Positions 6,919 to 13,261 of a DNA stretch of 14,195 bases are shown one piece after another. A program made the translations under genes and the position numbers. The DNA is from Flavobacteriales bacterium. Lineage in GTDB: Bacteria; Bacteroidota; Bacteroidia; Flavobacteriales_F; PHOS-HE28. The notes under the pieces are model-generated. The model did not search any database, had not been told where the DNA came from, and saw nothing but the letters and a program-made list of their open reading frames with translations. Each line of letters begins with the position of its first letter. Positions within the stretch are counted from its first letter, which is position 1. The stretch lies in the NCBI GenBank assembly GCA_016710685.1, contig JADJVC010000031.1:1-14195 (forward strand). The letters are read 5' to 3'.

Positions 6919-7286
6919 TTTGCTCTGACAAGCATGATTTGCCGGGGAACGACGCACGAAAAGCTCACAAATGCTTTTGCTTTCAATGGTTTGCACATTC
7001 ACCGACTGTTGCTCCTGGCTCTTGCTCTTCAAACCCAGTGCTCTCAATAGCTCTCCACCACATCAGCACAACACTACTTTCACCGCTCTTCCAAGAAGCC
7101 TACATCAAGCCAAACGCAACTCGGCGACAAGCCAACCTACTCGGCTCTTCCCACACCAACTGCTCTTCATTGGCTTTTGCACTTCAAAACACAAATACCA
7201 ATGACTTGATCGCTTTTGCTCTTTCAGCCCGCCCAAACCAGAAACCGACGCCCAAACCACAAAGCAAAGCTGAGCCACAAAACAAA
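6919..7286 (-). other. ORF-less cassette, family A (copy 3)
   Basis: Near-identical to the cassette at 13763-14132 and very close to 3834-4199. It lies directly upstream (in cassette direction) of a family C cassette, as does the 13763-14132 copy. The recurring element is near 6979-7036. No credible sense reading frame. Confidence 0.65.
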
Positions 7287-7373
7287 GGCTAACGACATGT
7301 TAAGCCGCGCCGGCCATACGGCCAGGATGAGCGAGGATACAGTTCCGGCGTCGGCTTGAACATTTAGTTAGGC
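7287..7373 (-). repeat. attC site 12
   Basis: GGCTAAC at 7287-7293 and GTTAGGC at 7367-7373. Small changes in the outer arm (CGACATG, CATTTAG) and in the centre (CCAGGATGAGCGAGGATAC). The SUKH gene ends inside it. Confidence 0.94.
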
Positions 7374-8011
7374 GGCTCACCTATTTTGCGCCGAGCTTCG
7401 AATACTGCCGAGACAAGTAGGCCATTACTGCGCCACAACGGGAGCCCGATGTCGAGCAGCTCCTCTGTCGCCAGAACGTGATCTATAGCTGATGTATCGA
7501 ACGCAAGAGAATCCAGTACTCCATCAATGTCAAGCCGAAGTCTTGATAAATATTCGTCGAAAGATGCAGCTAACTCAACAAATTGTGAGTCCGTGCGTAA
7601 GCCAGCCCAAAGTGGAAGACCGTGAATATAGGCGACGACACGACCAGCACCAGTTGCCGAAAGATCTAAAAACGCCATTGAACCGCCACCGTCCCGCGCA
7701 AAAGGAAGAACTCCAAACGGCAACCCTTGATTCTCTCGGGCCATCCGAATTTCGCCTAGAAAACATCCTGGCTTGCTGCTAGCCGCACTTGAAAAGAAGC
7801 TACAAAAGGACATTTCCTCTGTGCTCCCGTCATGCATTTCCACTTCAATTACGTAGTCATTGATTTGAGCACCGTTCGCAACTCGAATAAAATCCACGAA
7901 ACTGAGAGGTAGCTCCGCGCGAATTTCCGACGAAATTGCAGTCAACTCCTCGACTGACGGAGGAGGGCTTGCCGTTTCAAATGCAATCTGGCGATATCGC
8001 GAATAGATCAC
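7364..8011 (-). CDS. SMI1/KNR4 (SUKH) family protein
   Basis: About 215 residues. The pattern LPLSFVDFIRVANGAQI, then about 60 residues on LPFGVLPFARDGGGSMAFLDLS, then GRVVAYIHG, is the signature of the SMI1/KNR4 or SUKH fold. In bacteria that fold is common among immunity proteins against secreted nucleases and other toxins, and in cassette or toxin loci. No partner toxin is adjacent, so an orphan immunity role is inference. I prefer the GTG at 8011, which has GGGAG eight bases upstream. The TTG at 8026 gives 220 residues but has no ribosome site. The frame reads through the attC R'' box (CCTAAC) and stops at the next TAA, so the last residues (PPN) are encoded by the recombination site. Confidence 0.85.
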   Translation of the reverse strand: MIYSRYRQIAFETASPPPSVEELTAISSEIRAELPLSFVDFIRVANGAQINDYVIEVEMHDGSTEEMSFCSFFSSAASSKPGCFLGEIRMARENQGLPFGVLPFARDGGGSMAFLDLSATGAGRVVAYIHGLPLWAGLRTDSQFVELAASFDEYLSRLRLDIDGVLDSLAFDTSAIDHVLATEELLDIGLPLWRSNGLLVSAVFEARRKIGEPPN

Positions 8012-8031
8012 TCGGATGTCTCCCAAAAGAC

Positions 8032-8119
8032 GCCTAACGCCGCATTAAGCCGTTGCGGCACGATAGTTTGGTTTGTGCGAAGAGACTCGCCCGCAATCGG
8101 CTTGAATGCATAGTTAGGC
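8032..8119 (-). repeat. attC site 13 (divergent centre)
   Basis: GCCTAAC at 8032-8038 and GTTAGGC at 8113-8119. The outer arms match the array type (GCATT/AATGC, TTAAGCCG, CGGCTTGAA). The central part (TTGCGGCACGATAGTTTGG...CCGCAAT) differs from the majority. It closes the TerB_N/lipoprotein cassette. Confidence 0.9.
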
Positions 8120-9050
8120 ATCTCTCAGAACGTTTGCCTTTGGCGCCTTTTTAACTGCCTCATGCACACTCTCAAAAAACGAGCGCAGCTCTCCACGAAA
8201 TTGCGGGTGGTGAAGAATATTTGGGAGGTGCGGAGTGCGAACCTCTGGTGCAAAAGAAATGTTTGCGAAAATAGGATATGGTATCCCATCTATCTCCGCC
8301 AATGGAAATCTTGACGTTATTGGATATGACGGAGATCCAAATTTCTCTATCAAAAGGTTGGTAGCCATCTCTTTATACGTTTCAGGTTTTGCTTTGATGT
8401 ATCTTTTATTCACTCCAGAAAGAATCAACGCCAGCCGACACAACATATCTGGATCAATACCCATGTCACCGTAGTGCAACATAAGGAGATTAGAGTTTCC
8501 AAAATAGTCGAAGCCCGACGAATAGAGCTGCTGGAGTTTATCTACGCGCTTTCTAATCAGGCATGCATGGACAAGCGCTGAGGCGCTGTAGCCCTGAAAT
8601 GAACCATTATCGTGGTGCTGCCTCAGTAGTTGAATCTCATCAAAGGCCCCATCAAAATCTCCGTATATCAATTGTCTTTCGAGACCATAGTAGTACACGA
8701 AAACATAGCCGATCTCAATCTCTACTCTAACATCGAAAAGCCACCTCAGATATTTCCCACGCTGCTCCGGAAGCATTGCGCTGTAGGATGGAAAGTAGTA
8801 ATTTCGCCACATCTTCGGCGTACTTGGGGTCCGAAGCGGGCAACAAAGAATAGATTGTACTCGGGTCATCTGGATTCCCCCTATTTATTTCAACGTTTCC
8901 CTGATCCGATACTCCGATTGAAATCTGCAGACCGGCCGCATGCCCCCGAGGCATTTGATGTGATATAAACAATAGACTTCGACGATATGGGGGTATTGTT
9001 CCCACCATCACAGAGCTTCCGCTTTGTTTCGTCAAGAATCTCGACAGCAT
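8114..9050 (-). pseudogene. TerB_N domain protein gene, frameshifted
   Basis: Two overlapping - strand frames together make one TerB_N domain protein of about 312 residues. Frame one (9050 down) gives a short N-terminus and GHAAGLQISIGV...DDPSTIYSLLPASDPKYAEDVAK. Frame two (from about 8803) continues YYFPSYSAMLPEQRGKYLRWLF, EIGYVFVYYYGLERQLIYGDF, and ends with FAPEVRTPHLPNIL...FFESVHEA, all in the usual order for the domain. The break is at GCGAAATTACTAC near 8800-8806, where one extra base (or two lost) separates the frames. TerB_N is linked to tellurite-resistance/stress (Ter) gene networks and is usually followed by TerB and TerB_C regions, which are absent here. The stop TAA lies in the attC R'' box. 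A possible start is ATG 9050 with GGAG ten bases upstream. A sequencing error or programmed shift is possible. Confidence 0.75.
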
Positions 9051-9100
9051 TTTGGCATTACTCCGAATTCGCGGAATCGCAGTTCAGCGATATTTTGCCC

Positions 9101-9433
9101 TTATTTAACGACTTTCTCGATCTCAAAAAGCGAAATGTTCGGGTCGGTCGAATAGGGCACAGTGGGTGACCAAGCCTTTGCGTGTCCATTGGCCGCGTAC
9201 ACTGTGCCTTTGCTTACCCAGTACGCTGCCATGTCATCTACCAACACAGCCGTGCCTCCTTTGAGTGGACCAAACTTGTAGGTTCGGCCGGAACTATGAG
9301 TGCCGGTGATAGAGCGTTGTACGTCAACGACCGCCGGCTCTGACACGGTGGAACTGCACGCACTAAAGAGCGTGGTGATCAACAGCAACGCACAAAGCGC
9401 CCTAACTGTTGAGCAAAAGATGCAGTTTTTCAT
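9101..9433 (-). CDS. Small lipoprotein, hypothetical
   Basis: A 110-residue protein with a type II signal: MKNCIF..., a hydrophobic core at about residues 12-22 (ALCALLLITTL), and lipobox FSAC with C26 as the lipidated cysteine. It would be anchored to the inner or outer membrane. The mature domain (about 80 residues) has TYKFGPLKGGTAVLVDDMAAYWVSKGTVYAANGHAKAWSP, compact and probably beta-rich, and no family I recognise. The start ATG is preceded by GGAG (within CTGGAGATATCCC). It shares a cassette with the TerB_N gene, 50 bp downstream, with no attC between them. This is one of the few two-gene cassettes, or an attC has been lost. Confidence 0.78.
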   Translation of the reverse strand: MKNCIFCSTVRALCALLLITTLFSACSSTVSEPAVVDVQRSITGTHSSGRTYKFGPLKGGTAVLVDDMAAYWVSKGTVYAANGHAKAWSPTVPYSTDPNISLFEIEKVVK

Positions 9434-9458
9434 GGGATATCTCCAGTCATGTTTAGAT

Positions 9459-9545
9459 GCCTAACGCCATGTTAAGCCGCGCCGGCCATACGGCCAGAGC
9501 AAGCGAAGAGACAGTTCCGGCGTCGGCTTGAACATATAGTTAGGC
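9459..9545 (-). repeat. attC site 14
   Basis: GCCTAAC at 9459-9465 and GTTAGGC at 9539-9545. ATGTT/AACAT arms. It closes the cassette of the lipoprotein gene at 9540-9980 and supplies its stop codon. Confidence 0.95.
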
Positions 9546-9980
9546 CCCATCTCCAGTACACGCCAGATAAGAACTTGCCCTCATTTCCTGCACTATCTCG
9601 CAGTGCACCTCAAACGACGGGGGCGGATAGCCAATTTTGCTTTCCTTCCAACCGAGCACCCAAGTTTGGTTGTAATCAATACACAGCGCCCAAGGTTGGA
9701 AGCGATCCCCAATTACAAGGAGGAACTCCAAATTCTTCTTGGAGCTTATACGAAAAGCCCCATCCGCTCCTACTCTCCCTCGAAATTCGGACTTCTCGCA
9801 GGCCTGACCATCCAAGTATGGAAGAAAGTACACAACTGCGCCTTCCGCAGGTACCCCACCCTCCAACACGCGCCCGGAAATTGATGGCACCAACTGAGTC
9901 GTGTGAGGAATCGGAAGCACCACACAACCGAAGGAGCACGTGGCCAAGGCCAACAACACCAACAATCGGGCGCTGGACAT
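9540..9980 (-). CDS. Lipoprotein with carboxypeptidase-regulatory-like beta-sandwich, tentative
   Basis: About 146 residues from the ATG at 9980. The signal is MSSARLLVLLALATCSFGC, with the likely lipidated cysteine at residue 15 or 19. The mature part begins LVPSISGRVLEGGVPAEGAVVYFLPYLDG and continues GRVGADGAFRISSKKNLEFLLVIG. This is the look of small prealbumin/carboxypeptidase-regulatory beta-sandwich domains (SxSGRVxxxGxPxxGAxVxF, then DGxFxI). A ligand-binding or envelope role is unproven. There is no ribosome site in the 12 bases between the cassette edge and this ATG. An in-frame ATG at 10001 lies within the upstream attC (ATG GCG TTA GGC), giving 153 residues, and could be the real start. 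The stop TAA is inside the R'' box GCCTAAC. Confidence 0.72.
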   Translation of the reverse strand: MSSARLLVLLALATCSFGCVVLPIPHTTQLVPSISGRVLEGGVPAEGAVVYFLPYLDGQACEKSEFRGRVGADGAFRISSKKNLEFLLVIGDRFQPWALCIDYNQTWVLGWKESKIGYPPPSFEVHCEIVQEMRASSYLACTGDGA

Positions 9981-9989
9981 GCGAATGGG

Positions 9990-10076
9990 GCCTAACGCCA
10001 TGTTAAGCCGCGCCGGCCATACGGCCAGGGCAAGCGAAGAGACAGTTCCGGCGTCGGCTTGAACATATAGTTAGGC
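9990..10076 (-). repeat. attC site 15
   Basis: GCCTAAC at 9990-9996 and GTTAGGC at 10070-10076. ATGTT/AACAT arms. It closes the DUF4304 cassette, and its R' side carries an ATG that is in frame with the next lipoprotein gene. Confidence 0.95.
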
Positions 10077-10078
10077 CT

Positions 10079-10510
10079 CTAATCCGGAGAATCTGAATCT
10101 TTAATTACGGCCCAACCGTCTCCTTGAGAATCTACCAAAGCTGCAAATGTCTCTGAAAACCCGGTGGGATCGGCTTTTAGAACTCTCGCGTCGAACCAAC
10201 AATCTCCGTAACCAGAAGCACCCAAGCGCACACTACGCATTATGTGGTGCGCGGTCAGCTTCTTTGGGTCAATGGGATCTCCCCACCCTACGAAAAACGG
10301 CTCATTAGGCGCGCGAGCTATTTCTACCACGAAGTTACCCGTTCCCCACTTATCTAGCGGAAACGTTAGCAGTTCAACAATGCTATCTCGTACTCGGCGA
10401 AAGTGCGGATAGGAACCGACGAACGCTCGCGACCTAAGCTTCGGAACTAAGTGTTCGCGGATTAAAGCTTTGACATCAACCTTCAGAGTAATGTCGGAGA
10501 TTTCATTCAT
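10079..10510 (-). CDS. DUF4304 domain protein
   Basis: A 143-residue cytoplasmic protein. The core YPHFRRVRDSIVELLTFPLDKWGTGNFVVEIARAP (about residues 34-68), followed by FFVGWGDPIDPKKLTAHHIMRSVRL and a late WFDARV, matches the DUF4304 pattern (HFRR...DLLTFQFDK.GGGF.VEIA...I.P.KLTA). The family has no established biochemical function. It is scattered across mobile and accessory DNA. The start ATG is preceded by AGGAGG, though at a rather long spacing of 11 bases. The stop TAG is four bases before the attC R'' box. Single gene in its cassette. Confidence 0.82.
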   Translation of the reverse strand: MNEISDITLKVDVKALIREHLVPKLRSRAFVGSYPHFRRVRDSIVELLTFPLDKWGTGNFVVEIARAPNEPFFVGWGDPIDPKKLTAHHIMRSVRLGASGYGDCWFDARVLKADPTGFSETFAALVDSQGDGWAVIKDSDSPD

Positions 10511-10551
10511 GCGACGTTCAACCTCCTAAATATCCTGCACCACGAAGAGAG

Positions 10552-10638
10552 GCCTAACGCCGCATTAAGCCGCCGCGGCGCGGAAGCTGGTTTGAGCGAA
10601 GAGCCCGATCCGCGGTCGGCTTGAATGCATAGTTATGC
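10552..10638 (-). repeat. attC site 16 (divergent centre)
   Basis: GCCTAAC at 10552-10558 and GTTATGC at 10632-10638. GCATT/AATGC arms. The centre (GCCGCGGCGCGGAAGCTGGTTTGAGCG) differs from the majority type. It closes the DUF1444-like cassette. Confidence 0.9.
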
Positions 10639-10639
10639 A

Positions 10640-11479
10640 TCAGCGCGATGGGAAGTTGCCTACATGCTCCATCCCGTCATCTGAGAGCTCCCATACTTCC
10701 GTAGAGAGCGGATGCCCAGATTCGTTGAACTCCCGTGCGACGACTCCGCCAAGCCTTCCAATTTCATCGAAGTTGTCACTGCCGATCAAATAAACGAAGC
10801 CACGGGCAGGTGCTACCGCATACACGGGCCAGCCCAATTTCGGCTCAACTTGTGACCTCAGCGCGCCAGAAAGCAGAATTGACGCCTTGTATGGCTCATG
10901 AGCCTCCAGCGCACCGAGGCGTAGGTCTCCGGCTTCTAGAATTCTCACATCAACTACCTTGGCCCTAGCATCAAGCGATTCTTGCGCGCGGTCCCAAGCC
11001 TGAGCTGACGAAATGCCCCATGACTTCAGGTCTGAGTACCGAATAAAACGCACAGATCCAGACCCTTCAACATGGTAGGCAAGCGTAACAACCGTTTGAG
11101 GCGACTTTTCCCTTGCAACTGTGTCCAGGCTACGCTCGACTTGAGACGACTCAAGCATTGGGAAAAGATGGGGCGCAGCGTCTTCCCACTTAGATGGTAA
11201 TGCACCAACCGGGGTAATCACATTGTCCAAGAATTTAACGATCGCGCTTGCGTCACTATCTCTGACAAAGGTTCTTCGGACATTTTCGAGAAAAATTGTG
11301 CGCGAGGCGTCGCCTTTTCCAATTATGTAGCGATCCCCTTCAATTGCAACGTAGTCAACGCCTCTCCGCTCAAGTTCAGCATGAAGCTCTGCCTCGAAGT
11401 CGTTGGCGTACCCAATGCTCATGGGGAATATTCCGATTAGAAAACAAACGAATTTGCGCAAGTCATCCACCTGATGCAT
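10640..11479 (-). CDS. Exported DUF1444-like protein
   Basis: 279 residues from the ATG at 11479. The N-terminus contains a Sec signal, LRKFVCFLIGIFPMSIGYA-ND. The mature part resembles DUF1444 (the YtpQ type). It has an N-terminal alpha/beta region (EAELHAELERRGVDYVAIEGDRYIIG), then TVVTLAYHVEGSGSVRFIRYSDLKSWGISSAQAWDRAQESLDAR, and a C-terminal GWPVYAVAPARGFVYLIGS...ESGHPLSTEVWEL. Known members are mostly cytoplasmic, so an exported version is unusual. The ATG at 11479 lies in the R' box (GTTATGC) of the upstream attC with no ribosome site. TTG at 11461 has AGGTGG five bases upstream, would start MRKFVCFLIG, and makes a cleaner signal peptide. Function unknown; family call is moderate. Confidence 0.72.
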   Translation of the reverse strand: MHQVDDLRKFVCFLIGIFPMSIGYANDFEAELHAELERRGVDYVAIEGDRYIIGKGDASRTIFLENVRRTFVRDSDASAIVKFLDNVITPVGALPSKWEDAAPHLFPMLESSQVERSLDTVAREKSPQTVVTLAYHVEGSGSVRFIRYSDLKSWGISSAQAWDRAQESLDARAKVVDVRILEAGDLRLGALEAHEPYKASILLSGALRSQVEPKLGWPVYAVAPARGFVYLIGSDNFDEIGRLGGVVAREFNESGHPLSTEVWELSDDGMEHVGNFPSR

Positions 11480-11562
11480 AACGCCGCATTAAGCCGCGCC
11501 GGCCACACGGCCATAGCAAGCGAAGAGACAGTTCCGGCGTCGGCTTGAACATATAGTTAGGC
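11476..11562 (-). repeat. attC site 17 (hybrid arms)
   Basis: GCATAAC at 11476-11482 and GTTAGGC at 11556-11562. Its R' side has the AATGC arm, but its R'' side has the ATGTT arm, so the stem is mismatched where every other site pairs. The centre is GGCCACACGGCC. Confidence 0.94.
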
Positions 11563-11567
11563 CTCAA

Positions 11568-12119
11568 CTAGATCAGGACTTTGAACGGCTTTCCGGGCTG
11601 TTGCGGAACAAATTCAACACCTTCTAATTCCAATGCACAGCGCAGCGCTTCAATCGTCTCAAGATGCGGGCACCTTGAAGAGTCCTCAAAAGAATTAACT
11701 GTAGTTAATGATAGATCAGCTTTCTCAGCCAATTCAGCCACTGTTAAACCGAGCGCCTGCCTCGCCCGTTTACAAACGAGAGGCGTAAACTCTTGACAGC
11801 TCTTCCGTTCTAACGACCAATCCCCCAATTCGAAGTCAGCAAGCTCTGCAAGTTCAAGCGCACGCTTAATAGTCGGCAAATCCCTCTCTGAAAGATCGAA
11901 CCATTCGCCACGGATGTGGGAGGCTTCGAATTGGCTGTGGGCAACCCGCTCAATCAAGGCCGCTTGAGCTGCATCTACGGCCTCCACTACCAGCCACAAT
12001 CTCAGATATTTGTGATTCCCGACGTTCAAAATACTGCGACGCGATTTAAGATCGTCAGTCAGCCCAATTTTCATGGGCCCACCACTCGGGCCGATAACAT
12101 ACACATATGTCACTCCCAT
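11568..12119 (-). CDS. GIY-YIG nuclease domain fused to XRE-type helix-turn-helix
   Basis: 183 residues from ATG 12119, which has AAAGGAGG five bases upstream. GTG 12122 adds one residue but sits too close to the ribosome site. Residues 4-77 form a GIY-YIG domain of the T5orf172/MUG113 type: YVYVI at 5-9 and MKIG at 16-19 replace GIY and YIG. R27/R28 is the likely catalytic arginine. E57 (ALIERVAHSQF) is the metal ligand, and GEWFDL is at 71-76. Residues about 115-175 are an XRE-like helix-turn-helix (CKRARQALGLTVAELAEKADLSLTTVNSFEDSSRCPHLETIEALRCAL). The fusion suggests sequence-directed DNA cutting or a self-regulated nuclease, which is inference. It is the only likely DNA-acting enzyme among the cassettes. 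The stop TAG lies just before the attC. Confidence 0.85.
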   Translation of the reverse strand: MGVTYVYVIGPSGGPMKIGLTDDLKSRRSILNVGNHKYLRLWLVVEAVDAAQAALIERVAHSQFEASHIRGEWFDLSERDLPTIKRALELAELADFELGDWSLERKSCQEFTPLVCKRARQALGLTVAELAEKADLSLTTVNSFEDSSRCPHLETIEALRCALELEGVEFVPQQPGKPFKVLI

Positions 12120-12141
12120 CACCTCCTCCTTTGCCGATGAG

Positions 12142-12229
12142 GCCTAACGCCATGTTAAGCGGCCGCCGCGCTTGAGGTTCGGATGGGCCAGCTGGTGGGA
12201 CGGCGGTCCGCTTGAACATTTAGTTAGCC
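12142..12229 (-). repeat. attC site 18 (divergent centre)
   Basis: GCCTAAC at 12142-12148 and GTTAGCC at 12223-12229. The outer arms are ATGTT/AACAT-like (CATGTTAAGCGG with CCGCTTGAACATTTAG). The middle (CCGCCGCGCTTGAGG...GGGACGGCGG) is unlike the majority but still self-complementary. Confidence 0.9.
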
Positions 12230-12346
12230 TTCTACTCATGAAGCGACAAACGATACCACACCATAAAGAAGCAGCTCAAATGACCAGAAAATGAGCGCGA
12301 ACGCCCTGCCGCGTGTACGTTGGGAAAATGTATATGCGTCTTTGAG
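12230..12346 (-). other. 3' untranslated part of the small-lipoprotein cassette
   Basis: About 117 bp between the lipoprotein stop and the attC R'' box. I see no frame, hairpin or known element in it. It is unusually long compared with the other coding cassettes, where the gene ends at or inside the attC. Confidence 0.5.
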
Positions 12347-12649
12347 CTACGACCCGCCAAAGAGCCGCGTATTCCCCGTTTTATCATTTACGATGATCAA
12401 GAAATGATTTCCGACGACGTCGTTATTCCCGTCATACAGTACAGACCAAGTCCGGTTCTTCTCAACGAACTCGAACTCGACCTTAACCGAGTATTCAGAA
12501 AGGTCGACTCCGATTTCTTTGGCGTGAGCGTTCGCAACGGCTAACGCTTGGTCCGGCGTCATCAATGCCTGATGTGTTTCACCTGGGGCCGATGCACATG
12601 CCGCTAGGGCTAGTGCATAGACCGGAAGAAAACTTCGTAGCCAAGTCAT
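12347..12649 (-). CDS. Small lipoprotein, hypothetical
   Basis: 100 residues. The lipoprotein signal is MTWLRSFLPVYALALAAC, with lipobox LAAC and lipidated C18. The mature domain, DQALAVANAHAKEIGVDLSEYSVKVEFEF...WSVLYDG...NHFLIIVNDKTGNTRLFGGS, has the layout of small PepSY-like or NTF2-like folds: a helix with an ANAHA-type start, then strands with Trp and a final VNDKTG turn. The exact family is uncertain. The start ATG has AGGAAG about ten bases upstream. It would face the periplasm. Single gene in its cassette. Confidence 0.75.
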   Translation of the reverse strand: MTWLRSFLPVYALALAACASAPGETHQALMTPDQALAVANAHAKEIGVDLSEYSVKVEFEFVEKNRTWSVLYDGNNDVVGNHFLIIVNDKTGNTRLFGGS

Positions 12650-12678
12650 TTGGTCGGGCTTCCTGCTCTAGCTAAGAA

Positions 12679-12765
12679 GGCTAACGCCATGTTAAGCCGC
12701 GCCGGCCGACAAGCCAGAGCAAGCGAAGAGTCAGTTCCGGCGTCGGCTTGAACATATAGTTAGCC
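12679..12765 (-). repeat. attC site 19
   Basis: GGCTAAC at 12679-12685 and GTTAGCC at 12759-12765. The central loop is changed to GGCCGACAAGCC. Confidence 0.95.
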
Positions 12766-12809
12766 ATACTCGCCTGATGCCAAAGCTCTACACGCACGAA
12801 TTCAAATGA

Positions 12810-13166
12810 CTACGCTTCACCTTCACCTTCACCTTCACCTTCACCTTCATCTTCGTCATCCTCCAACTCAAATTTCTCGACCAGCCAGGGACTGTCAACA
12901 GAGTCTCTCGTGGCTTGGAAACCCGGAGGCATCGCATGCAAGAGACCAACGCTCAAATCGCGTTGGTACGCGCAGCCCATACAAACAAGCATGCAGTCCT
13001 CCGCCCTTGCCGTAGTGCCGCATAAAAACTGCCAGTCTCCATCGTGATCGTGACTGACCAGAAGCACGGGAAATCCGCCAGAAACAACAGGCTTAGTAGT
13101 AATTACTGCAGTATTTACGGCCTCACCAAACGGCCAATCAACGAACGTATGTGAATGCATACTCAT
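12810..13166 (-). CDS. Hypothetical protein with acidic Glu-Gly repeat tail
   Basis: 118 residues, cytoplasmic, no signal peptide. The conserved-looking core is FPVLLVSHDHDGDWQFLCGTT...MLVCMGCAYQRDLSVGLLHAMPPGFQATRDS...PWL. It has His/Asp-rich HDHDGDW and a C-x2-C pair (VCMGC) that could bind metal. I cannot name the family. The last 18 or so residues (EDDEDEGEGEGEGEGEA) are encoded by a hexanucleotide repeat. An alternative start is the ATG at 13160 (MHSHT), which has GGATG upstream; neither start has a strong ribosome site. The gene fills most of its cassette. Confidence 0.72.
   Translation of the reverse strand: MSMHSHTFVDWPFGEAVNTAVITTKPVVSGGFPVLLVSHDHDGDWQFLCGTTARAEDCMLVCMGCAYQRDLSVGLLHAMPPGFQATRDSVDSPWLVEKFELEDDEDEGEGEGEGEGEA
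12815..12850. repeat. Hexanucleotide tandem repeat (CTTCAC)5 CTTCAT
   Basis: Five exact CTTCAC units plus one variant unit. They encode the Gly-Glu run at the C-terminus of the protein on the - strand. Unit-number change would lengthen or shorten the acidic tail without a frameshift. Confidence 0.92.
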
Positions 13167-13174
13167 CCAAGGAT

Positions 13175-13261
13175 GGCTAACGCCATGTTAAGCCGCGCCG
13201 GCCATAGGGCCAGAGCAAGCGAAGAGACAGTTCCGGCGTCGGCTTGAACATATAGTTAGCT
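13175..13261 (-). repeat. attC site 20
   Basis: GGCTAAC at 13175-13181 and GTTAGCT at 13255-13261. Centre GGCCATAGGGCC. Belongs to the second family C cassette. Confidence 0.95.

Noticed and set aside
9676..9939. 87-codon - strand frame inside the lipoprotein gene at 9540-9980
   Set aside because: It is a shadow frame. The overlapping frame has a signal peptide and lipobox and ends at the attC.
7364..13166. Toxin-antitoxin pair, as often found in chromosomal integrons
   Set aside because: No cassette shows two small overlapping genes of a known toxin and antitoxin family. The SUKH and XRE-containing proteins stand alone.
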